Position numbers and translations under genes: made by a program. The notes under the pieces are model-generated. The model worked only from the letters and a program-made list of their open reading frames with translations. It had not been told where the DNA came from and made no database searches. Below are positions 7,593 through 13,762 of a stretch of DNA of 13,988 nt, one piece after another (the first letter of the stretch is position 1; every line of letters starts with the position of its first letter). The DNA is from an uncultured Clostridia bacterium (GTDB lineage Bacteria; Bacillota; Clostridia; Christensenellales; Borkfalkiaceae), in the NCBI GenBank assembly GCA_934273135.1, contig CAKQSU010000009.1:1-13988 (forward strand), in the 5' to 3' direction.

Positions 7593-8616
7593 ACTTTTCG
7601 ATAGCTTCGAATAAGCCGTTAAGATACGCCGCGCCGAGCGCTCTGTCGAAAAGACCGTAACCGGGTTTGCCGTCCTCACCCCAGATGTTTCTGCCGTGGT
7701 CGGGGCGGACGTAACCGTCAAAGCCGTTTAAAACGAGCTGACGGACTATTTCGTAAATATCAAGGTCGCCCGCGGCGGTTAAATGCCCGGCTTCCTTAAA
7801 GTCTACTTCGCCGGTGTATTTTAACTGACGGATATGGGCAAAATAAATGCGCTTAGCGAACTTTGCCGCCATTTTCGGCAAGTCGTTGAATCTGCCCGCG
7901 CCGAGGCTACCCGTGCAGAACGTAAGCCCGTTATGCGGGTTGGGAACGGCTGCGAAAAGCTTTTCTATATTCGCCTCGTTCGAAATTATGCGCGGGAGAC
8001 CGAACATATCCCAGGGCGGGTCATCCGGGTGGATAGCCATGTTGATGCCCGTTTCGTCGCAAGCGGGCATAATGCCTTTAAGGAAGTAAACGAGGTTATC
8101 GAAGAGCTGTTCGTGCGAAACGTTCTTGTACGCGTCTAAGAGCGCGTGAAGTTCGCTCGGGGTGTAGCTTTCGTCCCAGCCGGGAAGATGCAGATTGTTG
8201 GGGTCGAGCTTTAAAAGCGTGTCGTGGCAATAAGAAAGGCACGTGCTTTCGTCGTCGTTGACAGTTTTGAGGTTAGTTCTGAGCCAGTCGAAAACGGGCA
8301 TGAAGTTATAGCAAATGCACTTTACGCCGAACTTTCCCAAGCGGCGGATATTTTCGGCGTAAACCTCTATATACTTATCGCGCGTGGGAAGACCGAGCTT
8401 GATATCTTCATGCACGGGGACGCTTTCGATAACGTCCATATTGAGTCCGTGCTTTTCGGCTTCGTCTTTTAACTCCTTAATGCTCTTTTCGCTCCACACC
8501 TCGCCGACGGGAACGTCGTACACGGCGGTCACAACCGATTGCATATTAGGAATCTGTTTGATGTAGCTTAAAGGAATGGAATCTTTCAAGCCGTACCATC
8601 TGAATGACATCTTCAT
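7579..8616 (-). CDS. uxuA: Mannonate dehydratase
   Basis: A 345-residue cytoplasmic TIM-barrel enzyme converting D-mannonate to 2-keto-3-deoxy-D-gluconate, the third step of glucuronate breakdown. The N-terminus MKMSFRWYG, the NMQSVVTAVYDVPVGEVW stretch and the barrel motifs MAIHPDDPPWDMFGLPRI, FCTGSLGAGRF, IYFAHIRQ and GYVRPDHGR are typical of the family. His196, Cys234, His261 and Asp306 sit where metal ligands are expected. It is shorter than the E. coli enzyme (about 394) but usual for Firmicutes. GGAG stands 10 nt before the chosen ATG. The last residues (ENV) and the stop are encoded in the 12-bp partial copy of the adjacent repeat array, so the native C-terminus may have been replaced. 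It is first in its unit and divergent from the AraC regulator. Confidence 0.96.
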   Translation of the reverse strand: MKMSFRWYGLKDSIPLSYIKQIPNMQSVVTAVYDVPVGEVWSEKSIKELKDEAEKHGLNMDVIESVPVHEDIKLGLPTRDKYIEVYAENIRRLGKFGVKCICYNFMPVFDWLRTNLKTVNDDESTCLSYCHDTLLKLDPNNLHLPGWDESYTPSELHALLDAYKNVSHEQLFDNLVYFLKGIMPACDETGINMAIHPDDPPWDMFGLPRIISNEANIEKLFAAVPNPHNGLTFCTGSLGAGRFNDLPKMAAKFAKRIYFAHIRQLKYTGEVDFKEAGHLTAAGDLDIYEIVRQLVLNGFDGYVRPDHGRNIWGEDGKPGYGLFDRALGAAYLNGLFEAIEKSENV

Positions 8617-8650
8617 AATTTTTAATCTCCGTTATATATAATGATATATT

Positions 8651-8696
8651 GCGCAAACGCAAGGCGAGCTATTACGCTCAGTCGCCGACTTTGCGC
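8651..8696 (-). promoter_or_regulatory. Long leader hairpin of uxuA
   Basis: Between the uxuA promoter and its ribosome binding site a 46-nt nested inverted repeat is visible: outer arms GCGCAAA/TTTGCGC (8651-8657 and 8690-8696), middle GGCGA/TCGCC (8663-8667 and 8682-8686) and an alternative inner GAGC/GCTC pair. No T run follows it on the minus strand, so it looks like an mRNA leader structure more than a terminator. Middle and inner pairings partly exclude each other. The structure is certain as sequence; its function is inferred. Confidence 0.5.
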
Positions 8697-8720
8697 CCTA
8701 TAACTTTTTTTATTATACTT

Positions 8721-8749
8721 ATTTTACCACGCAATTGCAAATAGGTCAA
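8721..8749 (-). promoter_or_regulatory. Sigma-A promoter of uxuA
   Basis: On the minus strand TTGACC (8749-8744) and TAAAAT (8726-8721) are 17 bp apart, a near-consensus vegetative promoter. Start of transcription would fall near 8713, giving a leader of about 95 nt. The -35 box merges with the inner TTTTGCAAT operator repeat, so regulator binding should directly affect polymerase. Confidence 0.75.
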
Positions 8750-8779
8750 TTGCAAAAATAATAAACAAATATTGCAAAA
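8732..8779 (-). promoter_or_regulatory. Putative AraC-type operator of uxuA (TTTTGCAAT direct repeats)
   Basis: On the minus strand TTTTGCAAT occurs at 8779-8771 and again, as part of ATTTTTGCAATTGA, at 8759-8746; the GCAA cores are 22 bp (two helical turns) apart. A third related copy (TTTGCAATTG, 8741-8732) lies 15 bp further, between -35 and -10. The same pair with the same 22-bp spacing precedes the GH2 gene. Two direct repeats touching the -35 box is the classic layout for AraC-family activators. The araC promoter begins about 15 bp away on the other strand, so autoregulation is possible. Confidence 0.6.
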
Positions 8780-8793
8780 CCTCTACAATTTAG

Positions 8794-8821
8794 TTGATTT
8801 AGGAAAAAAAATCGATATAAT
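8794..8821 (+). promoter_or_regulatory. Sigma-A promoter of the araC-family gene
   Basis: TTGATT (8794-8799), a 16-bp A-rich spacer and a perfect TATAAT (8816-8821). It stands about 57 bp before the ATG, and AAAGGGGG (8859-8866) about 11 nt before the start serves as the ribosome binding site. Divergent from the uxuA promoter, sharing the same regulatory interval. Confidence 0.7.
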
Positions 8822-8877
8822 TAAAGGTAGAAAGGTAAATTATTTCCTTTTTCTCAAAAAAAGGGGGCGGATAGCAA

Positions 8878-9648
8878 ATGTTTAGTTTTTCCTATAACGG
8901 AATTGACTTCTCGCACAAAAAAGGTATCGCAAGCGAACCTATGGACGATTTCGGAAAACATCTTCATCCTTTTAACGAGATTCTTATCTTTTTGAACGGA
9001 GACGTAACTTACAACGTGGAATCGCGTTCGAGAAAGTTAGAGGAAGGCGACCTTGTCATCATTAAACAAGGGCTTTATCATTTTGCCGACATTTCAAAAA
9101 GCGAAACTTACGAAAGATACGTTTTTAAGTTTCCCGTGTCCGTTCTTCCGCCTTTCGTGGAGGACAAGCTGGAAACGCAAAGCCCGTTTTTGACGAACGT
9201 TAAAAAATATCTCGTGCTTCTCAATCAGTTCGATTCTTATTACGGCAACTATTCCGACGAGGAAACGTATTACCTTTTTATAAGCGAACTCACGAAATTG
9301 CTTATCATGATGCTCAAAGAGCCTACGCGCGCGGATTCCAATTCGGACGACGTTATCACCCGCCTCATCGAATACATCGACGAAAACATTCAGTCGAACA
9401 TTTCGCTCGACACGCTCAGCCGCGAATTCAATTATTCCAAATCTTATATCTCGAACGAATTCAAGAACAACATGAAGATACCCGTAATGCAGTACGTGCG
9501 TTACAAAAAGATAATCGCCGCGCACCAGATGATTCTTGCCGGGGCTAAAAAATCCGTCGTAGCCGAACTTTTGGATTTTAACGACTACTCGACTTTTTAC
9601 CGCTCGTACGTTAAAATTATAGGGCATGCGCCTACAGACAGAAATTAA
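8878..9648 (+). CDS. AraC-family transcriptional regulator of hexuronate genes
   Basis: A 256-residue cytoplasmic regulator. The N-terminal half (about 1-100) is a cupin-like sensing domain (FGKHLHPFNEILIFLNGDVTYNVE, LEEGDLVIIKQGLYHFA). The C-terminal 100 residues are an AraC/XylS double helix-turn-helix: first HTH around ISLDTLSREFNYSKSYISNEFK, second around KSVVAELLDFNDYSTFYRSYVKIIGHAP. Wedged between uxuA and the GH2 gene, it most likely senses a hexuronate or an intermediate and controls both through the shared TTTTGCAAT repeats. Family assignment is secure; ligand and target are inferred. It has its own promoter and terminator. Confidence 0.93.
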   Translation: MFSFSYNGIDFSHKKGIASEPMDDFGKHLHPFNEILIFLNGDVTYNVESRSRKLEEGDLVIIKQGLYHFADISKSETYERYVFKFPVSVLPPFVEDKLETQSPFLTNVKKYLVLLNQFDSYYGNYSDEETYYLFISELTKLLIMMLKEPTRADSNSDDVITRLIEYIDENIQSNISLDTLSREFNYSKSYISNEFKNNMKIPVMQYVRYKKIIAAHQMILAGAKKSVVAELLDFNDYSTFYRSYVKIIGHAPTDRN

Positions 9649-9654
9649 CTTTTC

Positions 9655-9684
9655 CAGCCGTTTAACCGCGGCTGTTTTTCTTTT
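9655..9684 (+). terminator. Rho-independent terminator of the araC-family gene
   Basis: CAGCCG (9655-9660) and CGGCTG (9669-9674) form a 6-bp stem with an 8-nt loop, followed at once by TTTTTCTTTT. It starts 6 bp after the stop codon, so the GH2 gene must be transcribed from its own promoter. Confidence 0.75.
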
Positions 9685-9798
9685 CGTCATAACCATAAAA
9701 AAGCGCAAACCGCAAAAAAATTTTTTGCAAACTTATTTTCGTACCCGATTTTCGAGTAAAAATCGACTTTTTCGGGCAAAAATTAAAAATAAAGTTGT
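9685..9798. other. AT-rich spacer with two inverted repeats upstream of the GH2 promoter
   Basis: No gene. GC-A7-T6-GC at 9712-9728 is a near-perfect palindrome with a long A/T tract that could bend DNA. CCCGA/TCGGG (9744-9748 and 9772-9776) encloses a second AT-rich inverted repeat built on CGATTTT/AAAATCG. Either could be an upstream control site for the GH2 promoter or an incidental structure. Confidence 0.35.
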
Positions 9799-9832
9799 TT
9801 TTGCAATGTTACTTTCAAATTTTTGCAATTGA
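9799..9832 (+). promoter_or_regulatory. Putative AraC-type operator of the GH2 gene
   Basis: TTTTGCAAT at 9799-9807 is repeated at 9821-9829, 22 bp apart. The second copy is part of ATTTTTGCAATTGA (9819-9832), a 14-mer identical to that in the uxuA promoter. Its last four bases open the -35 box, exactly as at uxuA. The identical spacing and placement in two promoters either side of the regulator gene support one shared binding protein. Confidence 0.6.
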
Positions 9833-9857
9833 TTTTAGTGACGAAAAGCTGTATTAT
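9829..9857 (+). promoter_or_regulatory. Sigma-A promoter of the GH2 gene
   Basis: TTGATT (9829-9834), a 17-bp spacer and TATTAT (9852-9857). I preferred this to the nearby TATACT (9863-9868), which has no acceptable -35, because it reproduces the uxuA arrangement base for base relative to the TTTTGCAAT repeat. Transcription would begin near 9864. Confidence 0.6.
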
Positions 9858-9885
9858 TATGGTATACTAATATCGCTAAGGCGAA

Positions 9886-9907
9886 GGTCGTAAAAATTTT
9901 TACGGCC
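9886..9907 (+). promoter_or_regulatory. 22-bp leader palindrome of the GH2 gene
   Basis: GGTCGTAAAAA (9886-9896) is followed without spacer by TTTTTACGGCC (9897-9907), self-complementary except one pair that is G-U in RNA. It lies in the leader, 4 bp before the GGAG ribosome binding site (9912-9915). It could be a dimeric repressor operator or an RNA hairpin next to the start. Confidence 0.5.
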
Positions 9908-9922
9908 GAATGGAGATTGCTT

Positions 9923-11824
9923 ATGAGAAATTACATTAACCTTAACAAAGATTGGCAGTTTTCTGACGGCGTCAATACCGAAACGGTAAGCGTGCCGCAT
10001 ACCTGGAATGCCATCGACGGCGCGGACGGCGGCAACGATTACGTTCGTGCAAAACGCACTTACACCAAAACGTTCGCCCGCCCGAAAGGCAAAGTCGTTT
10101 ACCTCGAAGTAAAAGGCGCGAACTCCTCGGCAAGCGTTTACGTCAACGGCCTTTTCGCTACCGTTCACCACGGCGGCTTTTCGACCTTCCGCGTAGACAT
10201 CACCGACCTACTTAAAGACGAAAACGAGCTTAAAATCGAAGTGGACAATATCGCGACCGAAAAGGTTTATCCGCAGACGGCGGACTTTACGTTCTTCGGC
10301 GGTATTTATCGCGACGTCAACCTTATCGTTTTGGACGAAGCGTCTTACTTTGACCCCGACTTTTGCGGAAGCCAAGGCTTAAAGGTCACCTCTTCCGTCG
10401 AAAACGGCGTTGGCAAGGTAAGCCTTGAAGCAAACATCGTCGGCGCGGGACAAGCTCAGGCTCATTATTATATTTACGACGGCGAAACGCTCGTTGCGGA
10501 AAACGACACGGGCGTGTTCGAAATCGAAAACCCGCACCTTTGGGACGGGCTTAAGGACCCGCATATGTACAGCGCGAAAGCGACTCTTACTTTGGGCGGA
10601 AAGGTTGCGGACGAAATCACCGCTTCATTCGGATTAAGATATTTTTCCGTCGATAAGGACAAAGGGTTCTTCTTGAACGGCAGGTCGTATCCTTTGCGCG
10701 GCGTGTGCCGTCATCAGGACAGAAAAGGCAAAGGTTACGCCATAGGCAAAGCCGAACATGACGAGGATATGCAAATTATACTCGAAATCGGCGCGAACAC
10801 CATTCGCCTTGCCCACTATCAGCACGACGACTATTTCTACGACCTTTGCGACAAGTACGGGCTTGTGGTATGGGCGGAAATCCCTTACATTTCACGCCAT
10901 ATGCCCGAAGCGAACGCCAACGCGGAGTCGCAGATGAAAGAACTCATCACTCAGCAGTATAACCACCCCTCTATCGTAACCTGGGGTGTTTCCAACGAGA
11001 TAACGATGTTCAACAAGCACAGAAAAGACATGCTCGAAGAACACGTTAAGCTCAACGATATGTGCCATCAAATGGACCCGTCGAGGCTCACGACCTTAGC
11101 TTGCTACGCGGCGTGCGGTCCCACGAACAAAGTCGGCAAGATAACCGACCTCGTGTCCTGGAACTTGTACCTCGGCTGGTACGTCCCCTTCTTCTTCTTA
11201 AACGACGGCTGGTTCTGGCTGTACCGCGTGCTTAACCCCAAACGCATTATCGGTATGAGCGAGTACGGCGCGGAAGGTATGCCGAATCTTCACAGCGTAT
11301 CGCCCCGCCGCGGCGACAACACCGAAGAATATCAATGCAAGTATCACGAATACATGCTCAAATTCTTCGCGCGTAACCCCTACCTTTGGGCGACGCATGT
11401 CTGGAACATGTACGACTTTGCCGCCGACGCACGCAATCAGGGCGGCGAGCCGGGAATGAACCACAAAGGGCTTGTGACGTACGACAGAAAGACGAGAAAA
11501 GACGCTTTCTATCTTTACAAGGCTTACTGGTCGGAAGAAAAATTCATTCACCTTTGCGGCAAACGCTTTGTAAACCGCACCGGCGGAAAGCTCAATATTA
11601 AAGTTTACACAAACGAACCGACCGTTGAATTATACGTTGACGACAAGCTCGTCAAAACGCAAAACGGCGATAAGGTCTTTAACTTCTCCGTTCCCTTTAA
11701 AGGCGCGATGAAGATTACCGTTAAAGCGGGCGACCTTACCGACGAAGCGACTTTCAATAAAGTCGCCACCAAAGACAGATCATACATTCTCACCAAAACG
11801 GACACGAAAAACTGGCAGAAATAG
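9923..11824 (+). CDS. uidA: GH2 glycoside hydrolase, probable beta-glucuronidase
   Basis: A 633-residue cytoplasmic enzyme (no signal peptide) with the usual GH2 order: jelly-roll sugar-binding domain (about 1-145), Ig-like domain (about 150-245), TIM barrel (about 250-550) and a short C-terminal beta domain (about 560-633). Glu359 in GVSNE is the expected acid/base and Glu447 in MSEYGAEG the expected nucleophile. Asn513-His-Lys515 matches the NxK motif that binds the glucuronate carboxylate in beta-glucuronidases, although some related GH2 galactosidases carry N-x-K-like sequence there. The glucuronate genes around it favour glucuronidase. I chose ATG 9923, with GGAG 7 nt upstream, over an in-frame TTG two codons earlier. 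Has its own promoter, operator and leader palindrome. Confidence 0.88.
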   Translation: MRNYINLNKDWQFSDGVNTETVSVPHTWNAIDGADGGNDYVRAKRTYTKTFARPKGKVVYLEVKGANSSASVYVNGLFATVHHGGFSTFRVDITDLLKDENELKIEVDNIATEKVYPQTADFTFFGGIYRDVNLIVLDEASYFDPDFCGSQGLKVTSSVENGVGKVSLEANIVGAGQAQAHYYIYDGETLVAENDTGVFEIENPHLWDGLKDPHMYSAKATLTLGGKVADEITASFGLRYFSVDKDKGFFLNGRSYPLRGVCRHQDRKGKGYAIGKAEHDEDMQIILEIGANTIRLAHYQHDDYFYDLCDKYGLVVWAEIPYISRHMPEANANAESQMKELITQQYNHPSIVTWGVSNEITMFNKHRKDMLEEHVKLNDMCHQMDPSRLTTLACYAACGPTNKVGKITDLVSWNLYLGWYVPFFFLNDGWFWLYRVLNPKRIIGMSEYGAEGMPNLHSVSPRRGDNTEEYQCKYHEYMLKFFARNPYLWATHVWNMYDFAADARNQGGEPGMNHKGLVTYDRKTRKDAFYLYKAYWSEEKFIHLCGKRFVNRTGGKLNIKVYTNEPTVELYVDDKLVKTQNGDKVFNFSVPFKGAMKITVKAGDLTDEATFNKVATKDRSYILTKTDTKNWQK

Positions 11825-11847
11825 TTTTTCATTCCGACAATCTCCTT

Positions 11848-11886
11848 ATATGGACGCCCCACACCTCGGTGTGGGGCGTTCCATAT
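11848..11886 (+). terminator. Strong 18-bp GC-rich hairpin after the GH2 gene
   Basis: ATATGGA + CGCCCCACACC (11848-11865) pairs with GGTGTGGGGCG + T + TCCATAT (11868-11886), an 18-bp stem with a single T bulge and a 2-nt centre (TC). The outermost GACAAT/ATTGTC can extend it. It stands 24 bp after the stop codon where a terminator is expected, but no T run follows, so it may be a 3'-end stabiliser or a palindromic repeat. Confidence 0.5.
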
Positions 11887-12124
11887 TGTCGCGACAAGAA
11901 AAGCCTGCAAATGCGCTATGCCGCTATTAACACTAACGCTTGTTTGCAAGACCAATTTAAAGGAGCGACTTATGACTGTCTTGCGTGAAAGCGCAAGCAT
12001 TTTCGTATTGTCGCGAGAAGTAAACAGTGTTGAAGAGCTTCACTTATATTTGAACACTGCTTCTTTGCACCATAAGAGTTTTACGAGGCGACTTATGAGC
12101 CTCGGCTTCGTATTGTCGCGACAA
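11884..12124. repeat. Repeat cluster: TATTGTCGCGA(C/G)AA three times and two frame-conserved hairpins
   Basis: TATTGTCGCGA(C/G)AA occurs at 11884-11897, 12006-12019 and 12111-12124; copies 1 and 3 contain the perfect palindrome TTGTCGCGACAA. Copies 2 and 3 end larger units built alike: GCGACTTATGA, an inner stem-loop, TTCGTATT, then GTCGC. The outer stem GCGAC/GTCGC is constant (11965-11969 with 12010-12014; 12088-12092 with 12115-12119). The inner stem differs: CTTGCG/CGCAAG in one, GAGCC/GGCTT in the other. Between them CAGTGTT/AACACTG makes a further hairpin. Lies between convergent genes; no convincing gene. Confidence 0.6.
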
Positions 12125-12151
12125 CTCCGTTCAACAATAGATTCATATCAT

Positions 12152-12192
12152 AAAAAAACGCGATAAGTCGGGCTATATGCTCGTTATCGCGT
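12152..12192 (-). terminator. Rho-independent terminator of the leucine-rich-repeat gene
   Basis: On the minus strand a perfect 9-bp stem ACGCGATAA/TTATCGCGT (arms 12158-12166 and 12184-12192), with an inner near-perfect CGAGC/GCCCG extension, is followed by seven T. It starts 10 bp after the stop codon of the minus-strand gene. Confidence 0.85.
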
Positions 12193-12201
12193 GTTTATCT
12201 T

Positions 12202-13575
12202 TTATTTATTTTTTTCGGGCGGGTGTTCTTCGGTGAAACGCCATAAAGCAGGCTTGCCGCCGACGTATCGCCAGAAGGTGCAGTTGTAACCGTCCTTTTT
12301 GGCGTAGCCGTCCTTCTTTTCGTTTAGTGCCGGTTCGTTTTCGGAATAGATATAAACGTTTGCGCGGAAGAACTTAACGTTATTGCTCGTCTTTTTGATT
12401 GCAAGCCAATCTTTCGGCGAAGTGCCGAGATAGAATATGCTCTCGATTGATTTGCAGTTTTCAAATGCTCCGCGACGTATCTCCGTTATTTCGGCGGGGA
12501 AAACTATCGACGTAATAGTCCTTGCGCCGCTCATCGCGCCTTCGCCTATAATTTTGACATTACCCTCGGTAGGCAAGACCGTCTTGGCGCAACCCGCAAT
12601 CATAATCTTGCGCGCTTTTTCGACTATGCAATCTTCCCCGTAAGAGGAATAATTTTTGTTGTTTTCGTCAACGGAAATCTTGTCGATAGACAGGCAGTTT
12701 GCAAACGCGCGCGTACCTATGTAAGAAGTCGTTTCGGGGACGGAAACGGTAATTATATTAGTTGAATAAAACGCTTCTTCGCCGATAAATTCCACCTGAC
12801 CCGAAAGCGAAAAATTCGACACGTCCGCGCCGTAAAACGCTTGATCGGAGATGGTTTTTAAATAATCCGCAGAGAAGAATTTAAGCGATTCGCAACCGTA
12901 AAAAGCCTTTTTGCCTATAAAAGAAAGGTTTTTGCCTGCATTAACGGCGTAAAGCGACTCGCAACCGCGGAAAGCCTCGTCGTCGATTTTTTCAACCGTA
13001 TCCGGGAGAACGACTCTCACAACGTCAAGGCAACGATAAAACGCTAATTTTGCAATTTCTTTGACGGGTTTGCCGTCATGCTCGGACGGAACGATAACTT
13101 CGCCGTAGCTCCCGTCTGCGCTCGTTACAGAATAAAATGCGCCGTCTTCGGAAAGATTATACTTTAATTCGGGAACGCCGTCATTCGCCCCGACGGGAAG
13201 CGTTCCGCTCCTCGTGAAGTCCATTGTGACTCTGTTTTCGGTTACGAGATAAACGCGAAGCCATTCGCGGGACTTTATGAACGCGTACGCATAGAGTTCG
13301 TTTTTCCCTTCCTCATCGGTTTTATAAAGAGAAATTTTGTTTGCTTCCGTCAAAAATGTGCCGTTAATCGACTTATCGGCGGACTTAGCCGTCCAAGCCC
13401 CGTCCTTAAAGGAAAGGGAATCCAAAGCGGAATTTTCGCCGTTTGCGACAAGCAGATAAGAGCCGCCGACCAAAGCCTCGTCGCTCAAAGCCTTTGCGCA
13501 ACCCGACGCAAGGAGCAGAAAAGCAAACGAAAGCACGCATAAACACGTTATATTGAGTATTTTTCTGACATTCAT
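12202..13575 (-). CDS. Lipoprotein with BspA-type leucine-rich repeats
   Basis: A 457-residue surface lipoprotein: basic N-terminus MNVRKIL, hydrophobic segment and lipobox LASGC (lipidated Cys26). After a beta-rich region (about 30-145) come several LRR_5/BspA-like repeats, recognisable by recurring I(G/S/D)xxAFxxC and VxVPxxVxxI patterns (about 160-385), and a charged C-terminal tail (GYAKKDGYNCTFWRYVGG). Such repeats usually mediate binding to host or substrate surfaces; no partner can be named. I chose ATG 13575 because GGAGG stands 5 nt before it; the in-frame ATG at 13632 falls inside the spacer of the apparent promoter and could not be translated. It has its own promoter and terminator, so its link with the uronate genes is positional only. 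Confidence 0.88.
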   Translation of the reverse strand: MNVRKILNITCLCVLSFAFLLLASGCAKALSDEALVGGSYLLVANGENSALDSLSFKDGAWTAKSADKSINGTFLTEANKISLYKTDEEGKNELYAYAFIKSREWLRVYLVTENRVTMDFTRSGTLPVGANDGVPELKYNLSEDGAFYSVTSADGSYGEVIVPSEHDGKPVKEIAKLAFYRCLDVVRVVLPDTVEKIDDEAFRGCESLYAVNAGKNLSFIGKKAFYGCESLKFFSADYLKTISDQAFYGADVSNFSLSGQVEFIGEEAFYSTNIITVSVPETTSYIGTRAFANCLSIDKISVDENNKNYSSYGEDCIVEKARKIMIAGCAKTVLPTEGNVKIIGEGAMSGARTITSIVFPAEITEIRRGAFENCKSIESIFYLGTSPKDWLAIKKTSNNVKFFRANVYIYSENEPALNEKKDGYAKKDGYNCTFWRYVGGKPALWRFTEEHPPEKNK

Positions 13576-13610
13576 ACGCGCCTCCCGCCCATTACGGCTT
13601 ATCATGAAGT

Positions 13611-13640
13611 ATTTTAGCACACATTTATGCACATTGTCAA
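13611..13640 (-). promoter_or_regulatory. Near-consensus sigma-A promoter of the lipoprotein gene
   Basis: Minus-strand TTGACA (13640-13635), 18-bp spacer, TAAAAT (13616-13611). Transcription would start near 13604, about 30 nt before the chosen ATG. This placement rules out the longer reading frame beginning at 13632. Confidence 0.75.
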
Positions 13641-13706
13641 CCTTTTAAGCAAACTCAAAGCTCATTAAACCGCCTATAAGCTACTTTTTGCAAAAAAAAT
13701 CTTAAC

Positions 13707-13742
13707 AAAAAAGAAAGCCGTCCGCCGAAGCGGATAGCTTTC
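13707..13742 (-). terminator. Rho-independent terminator of uxaC
   Basis: Minus strand: GAAAGC..TCCGC and GCGGA..GCTTTC pair around a TTCG tetraloop (13742-13713), with a small internal mismatch, followed by a run of six T. It lies 20 bp after the uxaC stop codon. Confidence 0.9.
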
Positions 13743-13762
13743 CAGGAACAAAATGTAAAGGA

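Noticed and set aside
7195..7721. Minus-strand open frames of 100 and 106 codons across the tandem repeats
   Set aside because: They are read-through of the repeat units in shifting frames, with unit 2 breaking the peptide pattern and no ribosome binding site; one also overlaps the end of uxuA.
9094..9708. 204-codon frame antisense to the AraC-family gene
   Set aside because: It is a shadow of a clear regulator gene with conserved HTH motifs, and the peptide is Arg/Val/Phe-rich with no recognisable domain.
9863..9868. TATACT as the GH2 -10 box
   Set aside because: No acceptable -35 16-19 bp upstream, whereas TTGATT-17-TATTAT just upstream copies the uxuA promoter arrangement.
11972..12166. 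Possible 64-codon plus-strand gene with AAAGGAG 6 nt before its ATG
   Set aside because: The SD-ATG sequence is itself part of a repeat found twice in 120 bp, the peptide repeats an RLM..FVLSR pattern from those repeats, and the frame ends inside the opposite-strand terminator. Kept only as a faint possibility.
13576..13632. Longer N-terminus for the leucine-rich-repeat protein starting at 13632
   Set aside because: That ATG lies between the -35 and -10 of the apparent promoter, and the internal ATG at 13575 has a strong ribosome binding site and begins a proper lipoprotein signal.
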